From contig NZ_FXXN01000016.1 of assembly GCF_900184795.1 (NCBI RefSeq), positions 62,001 through 126,000 of the forward strand: a stretch of DNA of 64,000 nt. The letters are read 5' to 3'. Source of the stretch: Magnetospirillum sp. 15-1 (GTDB lineage: Bacteria; Pseudomonadota; Alphaproteobacteria; Rhodospirillales; Magnetospirillaceae). The position numbers were made by a program, and so were the translations under genes. The notes under the pieces are model-generated. The model ran no database searches, was not told the origin of the DNA, and saw nothing but the letters and a program-made list of their open reading frames with translations. This document shows positions 40,330 to 49,310 of the stretch, one piece after another; positions within the stretch are counted from its first letter, which is position 1, and each line of letters begins with the position of its first letter.

Positions 40330-42176
40330 GGCGACTATTTACGTTAAGGCAGCGGCTCATATTGGCCCTGATAAGTGGTGGCCGATGTGCAATCTGCAAT
40401 GAAAGACTGGAAAAGAGCTACCATGCAGACCACGTCATCCCATTTTCACGCAATGGCACAACGACATTACTAAATGGGCAGGCGCTTTGTCCTAGATGCA
40501 ATCTCCGGAAAGGCGACAAGATGGTAAAATTACGCCCATGGCAAGAAAAGGCTCAAGAAAAGGCCTTGAAATGGCTCGTTGATCAGGGAGACGATAAGCA
40601 TTTCCTCATTAATGCAGCGCCAGGTGCTGGAAAGACAAAGCTAGCATGCTCTATTGCAAAGACGCTAATTGATAAAAACCTCATCGATCGCGTTATAGTT
40701 ATTGCACCTCGCGTTGAGGTAGTTAAGCAGTGGACGAAAGATTTTTTCGACATAACATCCCGCTTTATGGGAAAAGTTGCTGGCAGCGAAATTGAAATTG
40801 AGTATGACGTTGGCGTTACATGGGCTGCCGTTCAAAATCTTCAGGATGCATTCCAGGCTGTCTGCCGGTCACACCGGACTTTATTGATCTGCGACGAGCA
40901 TCATCACGCGGCTGTTTCCGCCGCTTGGGGCAATAGCGCCGACTCGGCCTTCGCAGACGCAAAATATGTCCTTGTCCTGACAGGTACGCCGATCCGGTCC
41001 GATTCGAAGAAATCGGTCTGGTTGGCATATGACGATCTAGGAGCTATCGACCACCCCGAAGGAGGGATTTACACGCTCTCTTATGGAGAAGCGGTAGATT
41101 TTGGGTACTGTCGCCCAGCAACATTTCACCGCCACGAAGGAAAGTTTACGGTAGATCTTGATGATGGTGAAAAGATATTCGTATCAAGTAAGCATCCTGC
41201 GGAGCTCACTCCAAATTTGAAGCGAATTCCAGGACTCCAGAGAGCCCTTGATTTCTACAAGCTGGCCTGCGCCCCTCAATACGAAGCGGATAAAACGACT
41301 CCAAGACTCGATGGCTACCAGGGAACAATGGTCGAGTGGGCCAGCGCTAAGTTGGCCGATCTTCGGCACCGCATGCCCAACGCGGGTGGATTGGTTATTG
41401 CCCCTTCCATTGAAATGGCCAACTACATGGTTAAGCTTATTGAGTTAATGGAAGGGGAGACGCCGACACTTGTTCATAGTCAATTGCCTAACGCTGATAA
41501 TAGAATAGACAGCTTTCGTCATACGGACAAAAAATGGATTGTCTCTGTCGCCATGATTTCTGAGGGCGTAGATATACATAGGCTGCGCGTTTTAATATAT
41601 CTTCCTAGTGCACTTACGGAACTTGCTTTCCGGCAGGCTATTGGGCGAGTTGTCAGAACCAACGGGCCAAACGACGATACCAGGGCTTATGTGGTTATGC
41701 CCTCATTCGATACATTGGAGACATTCGCCCGGCGCGTGGAAGAGGAGATGCCTCCCCATGCTCTTAAGGACGACGAGAAGCCGAAAACAAAAAAATGTCC
41801 ATCGTGCACAACCGAAGCGCCGCTCGGAGCAAAATTTTGTGATGTCTGCGGATTTGAATTCCCCAAAGCGCCCCCTAAGTTCAAGCCATGCCCGTCGTGC
41901 AGCGGACTTAATCAACTAAGCGCAACCGCTTGCCAGCACTGCGGCACTGTATTTGGGTCTGATTTTAGCCTGAGCCTGGATGAGGCACTAAGAACGGGCG
42001 CAATTGTCCGTGGCATGGACATCGAAGAAGAAGACGTCCAAGCAGGAGAAGCTATGGCGGAGAGCGTCAGGAAGGTTGTCATGGCAAGCGGAGACCAAAA
42101 ACTTATCAATGTTATAAGTCAGCTTCCTGAAGAGAGTTGGGCGCGCCTAAGGAAGTATCTCAGCGAATCGGAATAG
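40326..42176 (+). CDS. HNH nuclease - SF2 helicase - zinc-ribbon fusion protein
   Basis: The 616-residue protein starts with an HNH nuclease (GRCAICNERLEK, YHADHVIPFSRNG, LCPRCNLRKGDK; about residues 20-70). A superfamily-2 helicase follows with Walker A NAAPGAGKTKLA, DExH-type LLICDEHHHAAV, motif III VLTGTP and motif VI FRQAIGRVVRTN. Two zinc-ribbon pairs follow near residues 485-545 (CPSCTTEAPLGAKFCDVCG, then CPSCS...CQHCG). The C-terminus is helical. Such fusion suggests ATP-driven DNA recognition and cutting, as in restriction-type systems. GTG 40326 overlaps the HTH gene stop; TTG 40314 is an alternative. A methyltransferase gene converges from the other side. Confidence 0.85.
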   Translation: MRRLFTLRQRLILALISGGRCAICNERLEKSYHADHVIPFSRNGTTTLLNGQALCPRCNLRKGDKMVKLRPWQEKAQEKALKWLVDQGDDKHFLINAAPGAGKTKLACSIAKTLIDKNLIDRVIVIAPRVEVVKQWTKDFFDITSRFMGKVAGSEIEIEYDVGVTWAAVQNLQDAFQAVCRSHRTLLICDEHHHAAVSAAWGNSADSAFADAKYVLVLTGTPIRSDSKKSVWLAYDDLGAIDHPEGGIYTLSYGEAVDFGYCRPATFHRHEGKFTVDLDDGEKIFVSSKHPAELTPNLKRIPGLQRALDFYKLACAPQYEADKTTPRLDGYQGTMVEWASAKLADLRHRMPNAGGLVIAPSIEMANYMVKLIELMEGETPTLVHSQLPNADNRIDSFRHTDKKWIVSVAMISEGVDIHRLRVLIYLPSALTELAFRQAIGRVVRTNGPNDDTRAYVVMPSFDTLETFARRVEEEMPPHALKDDEKPKTKKCPSCTTEAPLGAKFCDVCGFEFPKAPPKFKPCPSCSGLNQLSATACQHCGTVFGSDFSLSLDEALRTGAIVRGMDIEEEDVQAGEAMAESVRKVVMASGDQKLINVISQLPEESWARLRKYLSESE

Positions 42177-42243
42177 ACACCTATTGTCAACTGGCAGCCC
42201 CGGTCAGGACAAGTACCGATACTTCAACTTTATGCCTTTTAAG

Positions 42244-42273
42244 CTCCTCATTGGATAGAGATCCAATGAGGAG
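42244..42273. terminator. Perfect 12-bp hairpin between convergent helicase and methyltransferase genes
   Basis: CTCCTCATTGGA-TAGAGA-TCCAATGAGGAG is a perfect inverted repeat with a six-base loop in the 208-base gap between the two convergent cargo genes. It lacks a clear U-tract but its position fits a bidirectional terminator. Confidence 0.55.
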
Positions 42274-42384
42274 ACCGGCAAGTATCAGAGGGCTTGCACG
42301 CCCCCCCCTTCCACGTGTCCGACTACCAAATGCACGCCATGTGGGCGCTGCGTTGCTCCGTTATTAACCTATCTGCCATAGCGC

Positions 42385-44073
42385 CTATATAGACGACGAG
42401 AATGCAAGCTCACCCGGCCGCAGCGCACAGGCGTCCCTCTTGGTACGCACCGCTGCCCGACCCCGATCCGCCAACAATGGGTTCACCACCGAACCGAGCA
42501 ATAGACCGGACAGAATGAGAGCCGCATTGCGGTGCAGTTTGGCGACGCCAGGAAGGCCACTGGTCGCGTCTCCGTACTCCGCCACAAGTGCGAAATCAAT
42601 CAGCTTGCAGGCCTGACCCTGGTGAGCACTAATCGCCTCGACGAGGGCGGTCCCAACTTCGTCCAGCATATCAAGCAGCATGAAGGCGCGCGTGCCGCCA
42701 GGACCTCGGTGCGCCCAGAGCGCTTGCATATTGGCGATATCGGCTTTGGCAATAAAGGAGCACGCCTTGGAGAGGATGGGCTCGACGGCGATAGCCAGTG
42801 CCTCCGGCATTTGCGCCGAGAGACACTTCGCTAAGGCTGCATCGAGACGCAAGCTCTTGATCGCTTTTGAGGTACCGAAGAAAAAGGCCAGCCGCCACTC
42901 GACAACGGGCCTGGAGGTGTCATTGCATATCTCGAAGCGGACACCGCTTTTAAGCTGCAGGCTTGGGATCGCGAATTTGAAGGTTCTACTCGCTGGATAG
43001 CTTGCGCCAACTCGATCGGGCGGCGTTTCGAGAGGCAAAGGTTTGGGTCGCGTGAGGCCTTGAGCCGCCATTGAAAGGCTTGGCACGGCGCGAGAGCAAT
43101 GCCCCTGGAGGACGTGTCCCATCAGATAGGAAAAGGCTGGCGGTACGGCGTTGCCGATCATCCGCAGCTTCTGACCATAGTTCGCCCCATAAAATTGAAA
43201 TGTCACGGGGAAGCCCTGTAGGCTTGCGCGCTCGCGAAGCGTAAGCCGTCGGAAGGCGCCTTCGGGTTCTGCGGCTTGAATGACGATGCTCTCACGAGAG
43301 ACTCGAGTGCATGTGGCGGTGATCGTGCGTACAGAGCGATCGAGCGGGTCCGGGAAAGGCATTGCGTTGTACACGGTGTGCGTCGTCTTGTTGGCGCAGT
43401 TTATCCTGACTTCCTCCTCGCTCAGCGCATCCTCTGCGACATGATCTGTGAGGTCCGAACGCGGGATCGAGAGGCCGAAGAGAGGGTCTACGATTGGGTC
43501 CGAGGAGAGCGCCGCAACGATCTCGCCGAGAGTCCGGGGCTGGGCCGCCGCGCGATAGTCTTCGAGCAGATCGATGTCGAAGTTGCCGGCGATGCACCGG
43601 CGACGGCGCTGTGGCAGCCCATATTCCGCCATATCGACGATATGCGTGACACAACCCAGATGGCGGAATGCATCGAGCTTCCCGCCCTCTTCTAGCTCTG
43701 CCTCGATGATCTTCGCTACGCGCGGTACATTCTCCATTGCCCAGACGCGCGGCTTAAGATGATCGACGATGGCCAGGAACCGCTTGATGTCCTCAAGACC
43801 GTCCGCAATGTCTCCGCCACCGCCGCGATTGCTGAAAGAGAATTGCGTGCATGGCGGGCTGCCCACGACAACGTCGATGTCCGTCGGCAAATCTTCAAAT
43901 GAAAGTCGACGGATGTCGACCGTCTGGGCTTGATGGGAATTGTTCTTGAAATTTGTCTCGTTAGCGGGCCCCCAGTACTCATAGGAGGCGATCACATCGA
44001 TGCCAGCGAGGCGCAGGCCAAGTGACCACCCCCCTACACCCGAATAGAGATCGATCGCTCGCAATTTGCGCAT
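42385..44073 (-). CDS. DNA (cytosine-5)-methyltransferase with C-terminal extension
   Basis: The N-terminal 330 residues are a C5 methyltransferase: motif I AIDLYSGVGGWSLGL, motif IV GSPPCTQFS (catalytic Cys), motif VI ENVPRVA, motif VIII QRRRRCIAG and motif X IGNAVPPAFSYLMG. A further 230 residues of unknown fold follow, which is unusual and could be a specificity or partner domain. It methylates cytosine in a target not predictable here. ATG 44073 is preferred to GTG 44082. It is convergent with the HNH-helicase, making it a candidate modification partner. Its codon use is richer in GC than the helicase's. Confidence 0.88.
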   Translation of the reverse strand: MRKLRAIDLYSGVGGWSLGLRLAGIDVIASYEYWGPANETNFKNNSHQAQTVDIRRLSFEDLPTDIDVVVGSPPCTQFSFSNRGGGGDIADGLEDIKRFLAIVDHLKPRVWAMENVPRVAKIIEAELEEGGKLDAFRHLGCVTHIVDMAEYGLPQRRRRCIAGNFDIDLLEDYRAAAQPRTLGEIVAALSSDPIVDPLFGLSIPRSDLTDHVAEDALSEEEVRINCANKTTHTVYNAMPFPDPLDRSVRTITATCTRVSRESIVIQAAEPEGAFRRLTLRERASLQGFPVTFQFYGANYGQKLRMIGNAVPPAFSYLMGHVLQGHCSRAVPSLSMAAQGLTRPKPLPLETPPDRVGASYPASRTFKFAIPSLQLKSGVRFEICNDTSRPVVEWRLAFFFGTSKAIKSLRLDAALAKCLSAQMPEALAIAVEPILSKACSFIAKADIANMQALWAHRGPGGTRAFMLLDMLDEVGTALVEAISAHQGQACKLIDFALVAEYGDATSGLPGVAKLHRNAALILSGLLLGSVVNPLLADRGRAAVRTKRDACALRPGELAFSSSI

Positions 44074-44199
44074 AATGAGCACCCACCAATATCACTATTA
44101 CTGGTGCCCATAGAATCTGAAAAGTGCGAGTCTGGCAAGATCTGATGTGCCGTCTCACCTCCTTTTCGGCATTTTAGTCCCGTCGATCAGGCTATCGCA

Positions 44200-45102
44200 T
44201 CACCTCGCCGCCCGTCTCCTCTCACTCGGCATCACCCACGGCACCTGATCAAGCGTCCCCATATCGATGATCTCTCGACCGGCATGGATCGCGGTTTCAG
44301 CGGCGAGCGCGAGTAGCTTACAGGTCTCTCCGGTCAGCCCCTCCGACATGGCATGAATGCGGCCGATCAACTCTTTCGAGCGGAAATCGCTCTCCTGCCG
44401 CAGTTCCAGGCTCTGGGCGTAGCGTGCCACGAACAGGGCGTACTCCCGGCTGACGCTCCAGCGCGGGATGCCGATCGGCTCGAACCGGTTGCCCAATTGC
44501 TGGTCGGTCTGGAAGACCCGAACCGCATCCTGGGTGCCCATGGCCACCACAGGGATCTTCAGCTCGTTGCTGAGGCTCTTCAGGCTGTTCAGCACCATGG
44601 AGCGCTGATCGACCTTGCCGATCAGGAAGTTGCTCACCTCGTCGAGGATCAGCACCCGGGTGCCGACGGCGGTCAGCAGTTGGAGCAGTTGGTCCCATTT
44701 GGCCTGGGGCCGGGCCGTCGATCGGTAGGGGGCGCCCAGTGACCGCAGGATCGCATCGTAGAGGCCGCTGATATCGGCATAGGGCGGGGCATGGGCATAG
44801 ACCACCGGGCGCTTGCCAAAATCGGGGCTATCTTCCGCCGGGCTGTGGTCGCGGACGAACTTCTGCGCCAGGGCGGTCTTGCCGTTGTTGGTGTCGCTAT
44901 AGATCAGGCTGCACGGCGGCCGAACCACCTTGGGGTGGTCGTACAGCCAGGCGAAGACGATGCCGAGGATTGCTTCGCCCGCCTCGTACGCGACATAGCG
45001 CGGGCTGCGAATGCGGCGGATGCGGCCCTCAAGCTCATCCTGAGGGAAATCCAGCGGCAGCATGGGCGCCGGATTCAGCGCGAACAGATCGGGCGTCACC
45101 AT
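44200..45102 (-). CDS. tnsC: TniB/TnsC-type AAA+ transposition ATPase
   Basis: This 300-residue AAA+ ATPase has Walker A DTNNGKTALA (about residues 70-79), Walker B VLILDEVSNFL (150-160) and the sensor-like AMGTQDAVRV. TnsC/TniB polymerises on target DNA, recruits the TniQ target selector and activates TnsB. The length and sequence are closer to TniB than to the larger Tn7 TnsC. ATG 45102 overlaps the 3' end of the tnsB frame by seven bases. It is the last of the transposition genes. Confidence 0.88.
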   Translation of the reverse strand: MVTPDLFALNPAPMLPLDFPQDELEGRIRRIRSPRYVAYEAGEAILGIVFAWLYDHPKVVRPPCSLIYSDTNNGKTALAQKFVRDHSPAEDSPDFGKRPVVYAHAPPYADISGLYDAILRSLGAPYRSTARPQAKWDQLLQLLTAVGTRVLILDEVSNFLIGKVDQRSMVLNSLKSLSNELKIPVVAMGTQDAVRVFQTDQQLGNRFEPIGIPRWSVSREYALFVARYAQSLELRQESDFRSKELIGRIHAMSEGLTGETCKLLALAAETAIHAGREIIDMGTLDQVPWVMPSERRRAAR

Positions 45103-47041
45103 TCTTCTACCCCCCTCTTGATCTCGGCATCATCAAAATCGAAGTCGTTGGATGTCGGCCTGGGCTTCGGCGGATCGGCTTCCTGGTTGTTGACCACCAG
45201 GGCCAGATGGCCGTCGCGACGTCGCATGGCCTTGGGCTTCGCCTGCGATTCCGCTGGTGGGCGCGGCGGGTCCAGGGTCAGTTCGGCTCGATGCTTGCCG
45301 AGTTCTCGCTTCTTGGCCTGCTCACGACGCACGCGCTTGGTCTGGCGGGTTGCCTCGGCGGTGATGCGGTGCATGTCCTCGTAGGCGTCGAAAATCGCCT
45401 GCTCGTTCTCGGCGGCCTTGCCCTGGCGGTGCAGCCATGCCTCAACCGCCCGGTAATCCCACAGGGAGATCGATGGCCGGCCGGTGTCGCGGTAGGGAAT
45501 CTCGACGTAATCATTGAGCATCGGATCGAGGAAGTAGAGTTTGGAGATGTCGGTAGGGTCACGGCGGACCTTGAACTTCCGCCGCCGACGGCCTTCGTCG
45601 GTCTTGACCCACTGGGATAGCAGCGGATCGCGGTACCAGATCTTGTCCCAGACGATACCTTCCGACTGAACTGTCCTGGTTCTGAAAGGCAGAAAATCCA
45701 GGCGCAACCGCCGAGGGTTGGCGATAGGCTCGGGCAGACCGATACCCCGAAACCGGTCGTTGCCCATGATCCCGTCGTTCCACCGGGCCAGGGGTGGGCA
45801 GCCTATCCCCTGTGTGCCTTGTTGTGGTAGACGCCGACGATGAGGTTGAGCAGCCAGGACCGCAGTTCCCGCAGCGTCATCCGCGCCTGGGCCTCGGATT
45901 TGTACTCGCCGCGCTGCTTGGGATTGGAGAAGGTCGCCCCAGGAAGGGCGTGAACCTTCCGCGCCAGAGTCCCGGCCAGGCGCTCGATGTGACCGCCGTA
46001 ATGTGGCGTCTTCGGCGGGCGGAATTCGTAGCGGATATCGTGCTCGTCCAGGGTGTCCTGGATCAGGTAGCTACGGAAGTCCTTGCCGTTGTCGGAATGG
46101 ATCATGCGGGGCTTACCCCAGACCGGCCATTCGCCCTTAACGCCAAGCCGCTCCAGTTCCGCCGCCTTGTCCAACATCCCATGGCACAGGCAGAGGCCGA
46201 CGGCGAAGGAGCCGGGATTGTCGAGCGAGAGGTGATAGCCCACCACCATGCGGCTGAAGACATCGATAGCCAGGGTCAGCCACGGACGGCCGATGGGTAG
46301 GCGCATCTCCTCGTCGAGCACCAAGATGTCGAGCAAGGTGTGGTCGATCTGCACCACGGCCAGCGGCGCATCCGCCCCGGGGAAGTTGCCCTTCACCGCC
46401 CCGAACTTGTCGTGGGCGGCCTTCTTACCCTCGCGCCTCAGCACCTTTTCCTTCGGGTCGATGGCCCGTAGCCTGGCACGAACCGTCTCTGCGCAGGGCT
46501 TCGATAGACTGGCGGCACGGCAATGGCGATGGACCTCCAGGATGACCTCTTCGCCGCTGGCCTTCTGCTTGGAGAGATATTTCTCATCAATGACGCTGGC
46601 GATGATCGCCTCGACCTCGGGCGACAGGCGCTTGGGCATCTTGCGGCCACGGCGCGAGGGAGCAAGGTCAGTCATGCGCCTCCGCCCCTCGTACCGCTTG
46701 ATCCAGCGATACAGCGTGGATCGAGGAACGTCATGCTGTTCGGCGACGCGCTGGACATCCTCTTCGCTCCGCCGCTCGCAGCGCACCAGCGGCTTGATGA
46801 TGGCGAAACGCCGTTTGGCCTCGGCCAGGTCTTCGGCAGCCAATGCGTCCAAGCTGCGATCCGCCTGAGCGGACTCCACATCCTTGAGCGATCGCAACTT
46901 GGAGACAGGCACCACTTCCTTGTCCTGCCCGCCCCCGACGTCGAGCAGCACCGAGGATGCCGTCACCGCCTCGACGACGGTGCAGCGCTTGCCACGCCAG
47001 AGAACTGAGGCGCCGGGCTGAAAGCTGAATCCATTGCTCAT
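45096..47041 (-). pseudogene. tnsB: TnsB DDE transposase gene with a frameshift
   Basis: The first piece (47041-45803, 412 aa) has an N-terminal SH3-like and HTH region (DVPRSTLYRWIKRYEG) and the retroviral integrase-type catalytic core with D233 (VQIDHT), D317 (IHSDNG) and E353 (GGHIER), spacing D-x35-E. It stops right after YHNKAHRG. The missing part continues in the -1 frame with IGCPPLARWNDGIMGNDRF and runs through the C-terminal beta-barrel (LDFLPFRTRTVQSEGI, RRDPTDISKLYFLDP) to 45096. Restoring one base at the GGGG run near 45810 gives about 640 residues, the normal TnsB size. The tail that contacts TnsC is thus separated. Confidence 0.87.
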
Positions 47042-47697
47042 GGCCGCTTCTCCTTTGCCGGTGTAACGAAGGTATTCATGGTCAGGGGGCAGTCCAGGTC
47101 GGCCGCCACCTGGAACTCCGCCACCAAGGTCCAGATGCCGGGCAACACCTCCGGCCGGCTCAAGCCCAGCGCCTCGGCCATCTCGTCGGCGAGCGACGCG
47201 ACATTTTTCGGGCCACCTTTCCGCAGGACCGAGCGCAAAGCCTCACGCAGACCGGCCGCAACGGGGCGGCCTCGGAACGGCAGCAGGAAGGTGGCGTTCT
47301 CCAGCCGGGGCGTGCGGATTTCCAACTCGCTCATCACCTGGAAGCGCCAGCCCTGGCGGCGGGCATAGGTGCGGGCAGCGGCGAACCGGCCGTCCAACTG
47401 TCCGGAGGTCAGCATGGGATCGGTGGAGTATTTGATCTCGACCAGACGCGGTACCGGCCGACCGCTACGATAAGTCACCAGGAAGTCGGGCACGTAGGAG
47501 CGGGCACGGCCATCGGCATCGTCGTACTCAATCCGCACCGGCTGTTCCTCGATGCCGGCGACGGACGGATCGAAGCGGCAGAGCAAGGCGAAGTCCCGCT
47601 CCAGGGTTGATTCCACCTGGACGCCGGGCCGCCCCTGTCCCATGGGCACCCGTCCACTGACACTGCGATAGCAAAGGCCGATCTTGCGCACGGGCAT
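47038..47697 (-). CDS. tnsA: TnsA-like transposition endonuclease
   Basis: The 219-residue product has the TnsA N-terminal endonuclease pattern: VESTLERDFALLCRFDP (Glu29/Glu33), YVPDFLVTY (Asp71) and LVEIKYSTD (Glu87, Lys89), a restriction-enzyme-type D...ExK site. A winged-helix C-terminal part follows (NVASLADEMAEALGLSRPEV). TnsA cuts the 5' ends so the element leaves cleanly, while TnsB cuts the 3' ends. ATG 47697 has GGGGGA upstream; longer in-frame starts are possible but unneeded. It overlaps the tnsB start by four bases. Confidence 0.85.
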   Translation of the reverse strand: MPVRKIGLCYRSVSGRVPMGQGRPGVQVESTLERDFALLCRFDPSVAGIEEQPVRIEYDDADGRARSYVPDFLVTYRSGRPVPRLVEIKYSTDPMLTSGQLDGRFAAARTYARRQGWRFQVMSELEIRTPRLENATFLLPFRGRPVAAGLREALRSVLRKGGPKNVASLADEMAEALGLSRPEVLPGIWTLVAEFQVAADLDCPLTMNTFVTPAKEKRP

Positions 47698-47710
47698 CGA
47701 GTGTCCCCCA

Positions 47711-49057
47711 TCACTCTTTACAATCAACATTACCGTCGGGCGTGATTGTGTCGGGATCATGACCATCAAAAGGTGTTTTGATGGCACCAAGCCCAAGTTT
47801 CCGGCGAAGCAGGGCATCCAGCCATGGCCCGACATCCTCGCCGGCACGGTGCGCGGCCCGGCGGGCGGCCGCCTTCACCTCGGGCGAGACGCCATCCAAC
47901 TTCCAGTAACGCCCCTTACCCCAGGGCAGACCGGAGGCCACGGGCTCGGCCACAGCGCCCATGGAGCCGAGTTTGGTTCCGCACAGGGCCACCAGGTTCC
48001 GATGGCTGGCCGCCTGGCCATGGTCGTGAAGCACCTGGGCTGCCACCATGATCTCTTCCGTAGCGTCACCCTTGTGCGGCTCCTTCAGGTGCCAGTCCAC
48101 CGCGTGAGCATAGGCGAAGGGATACTCGCCCACCGGACGCTTGCGCAGATCGGTGCTGGTCATACCCACCGCCTTGGCAGCCTCGACGAAGCGATGCGGC
48201 CAGTCGGCCAGCAGCCAATAGGCCAAGGCGACCAGCACACCCCGGGCGCGCGGGGTCAGCAGGGCGCCATCCCGAGACCGAGGGAGACTTTCCGGCCGAA
48301 CCGCCAGTCCTGGGGCACTTTCGGCCAACCAGAGCCTCAAGGCATGGGCGTTCTTGCCGCCGGCCAGCAGACGGAGCAGCTGGGCCAGCATCTCGAACAC
48401 CGCGAAGGAATAGACCGGCCCGTATTCGCCGAGGCCTCGCCACCCTTCCCGGATCAGCTCCAGCAGATCGCGCTGCACGGGGACGGTGTCGAGTGCAGGT
48501 TCATCCCCACTGAAATCGCGGAGGTCGGCGCCACAGCCCGGGCAGCAGATAGTGCCCCGCCCATCCTGGCGCAGGATACTGAACGGCTCGGCACAGATCG
48601 GACAGCGGTCCAGCAGTAGGCGTCCATGGATCGGACAGATGGTGAAGAAGGAGAGCCGCCAGTTAAGGCGCAGATAGGGCTGCGCATCGCCCCGCAGACA
48701 CATGGGGCAAATCTGCTGGCCGAAGCAGCGCCGCCCACCCTCGCGCCCGGCCGGCGGTAACCAGGCCAACTTGCAGAGACCGTCGTCGTACTCGAACAGG
48801 CGTCCGGACCAGCGGCGGAAGGTGGCGTGCTTCAGGTCCTCGACCGTCAGCCCCGTCTTCCCCGCCAACAGGTCCAGCAAACAGTCGTCGGCGTGGCGGT
48901 CGAGATCACGGGGATTACGGTCTCCGCCGGGCTGGACGATGCGGTAAAGCTCGCTCGGCCGCAGGCCATTGGCAGCGGCGGTTCGGGTGAACCATGAAGA
49001 TACAGACTCGTCGGGCAACAGCCTGGGGTGCCCTGGCCAGCGGTCATCGTCGCGCAT
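47711..49057 (-). CDS. tniQ: TniQ/TnsD-family target-selection protein
   Basis: This 448-residue protein has a TniQ N-terminal domain (LLPDESVSSWFTRTAAANGL) and the family zinc-finger: QICPMCLRGDAQPY, FTICPIHGRLLLDRCPICAEPF, followed by a further GTICCPGCG pair. The helical C-terminal half is like TnsD/TniQ of long type. It directs insertion; the sequence bound is unknown and glmS is not nearby. ATG 49057 follows GGAGG. It is the first transposition gene from the right end, before tnsA, an order that differs from Tn7 (tnsABCD). Confidence 0.87.
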   Translation of the reverse strand: MRDDDRWPGHPRLLPDESVSSWFTRTAAANGLRPSELYRIVQPGGDRNPRDLDRHADDCLLDLLAGKTGLTVEDLKHATFRRWSGRLFEYDDGLCKLAWLPPAGREGGRRCFGQQICPMCLRGDAQPYLRLNWRLSFFTICPIHGRLLLDRCPICAEPFSILRQDGRGTICCPGCGADLRDFSGDEPALDTVPVQRDLLELIREGWRGLGEYGPVYSFAVFEMLAQLLRLLAGGKNAHALRLWLAESAPGLAVRPESLPRSRDGALLTPRARGVLVALAYWLLADWPHRFVEAAKAVGMTSTDLRKRPVGEYPFAYAHAVDWHLKEPHKGDATEEIMVAAQVLHDHGQAASHRNLVALCGTKLGSMGAVAEPVASGLPWGKGRYWKLDGVSPEVKAAARRAAHRAGEDVGPWLDALLRRKLGLGAIKTPFDGHDPDTITPDGNVDCKE

Positions 49058-49310
49058 CGGCCCAGCCTCCAACCGAAGTGGAGGCCGAGGATCATAGCAC
49101 TGCCGACCGCCACCAGGCGCAGGGCAGAGGACTCATCGGGCTGCGCAGAGGCTTGCGTTTCCCGTGATCGAAGGGAGCAGCCTATAGACGAGACGAATCC
49201 GGAAAGTCCGTGTGCATTCGTGATTCGTCACCGCACCCTGGAGGAGCCGCAATCCAGGACACCCGTGCAGCAACAACCATATGATTCGACGGATGTTTCC
49301 ACAGGAAACG
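49058..49310. other. Right-end non-coding region upstream of tniQ
   Basis: No gene is visible in this part of the right end. It should contain the promoter for the leftward tniQ-tnsA-tnsB-tnsC operon. No clear -35/-10 pair can be assigned by eye. The region is moderately GC-rich and contains no long inverted repeat. Confidence 0.4.

Noticed and set aside
45795-45815. Programmed -1 frameshift in tnsB
   Set aside because: The GGGG run is not a canonical X-XXY-YYZ heptamer in phase and no clear downstream structure was found; mutation or error is simpler.
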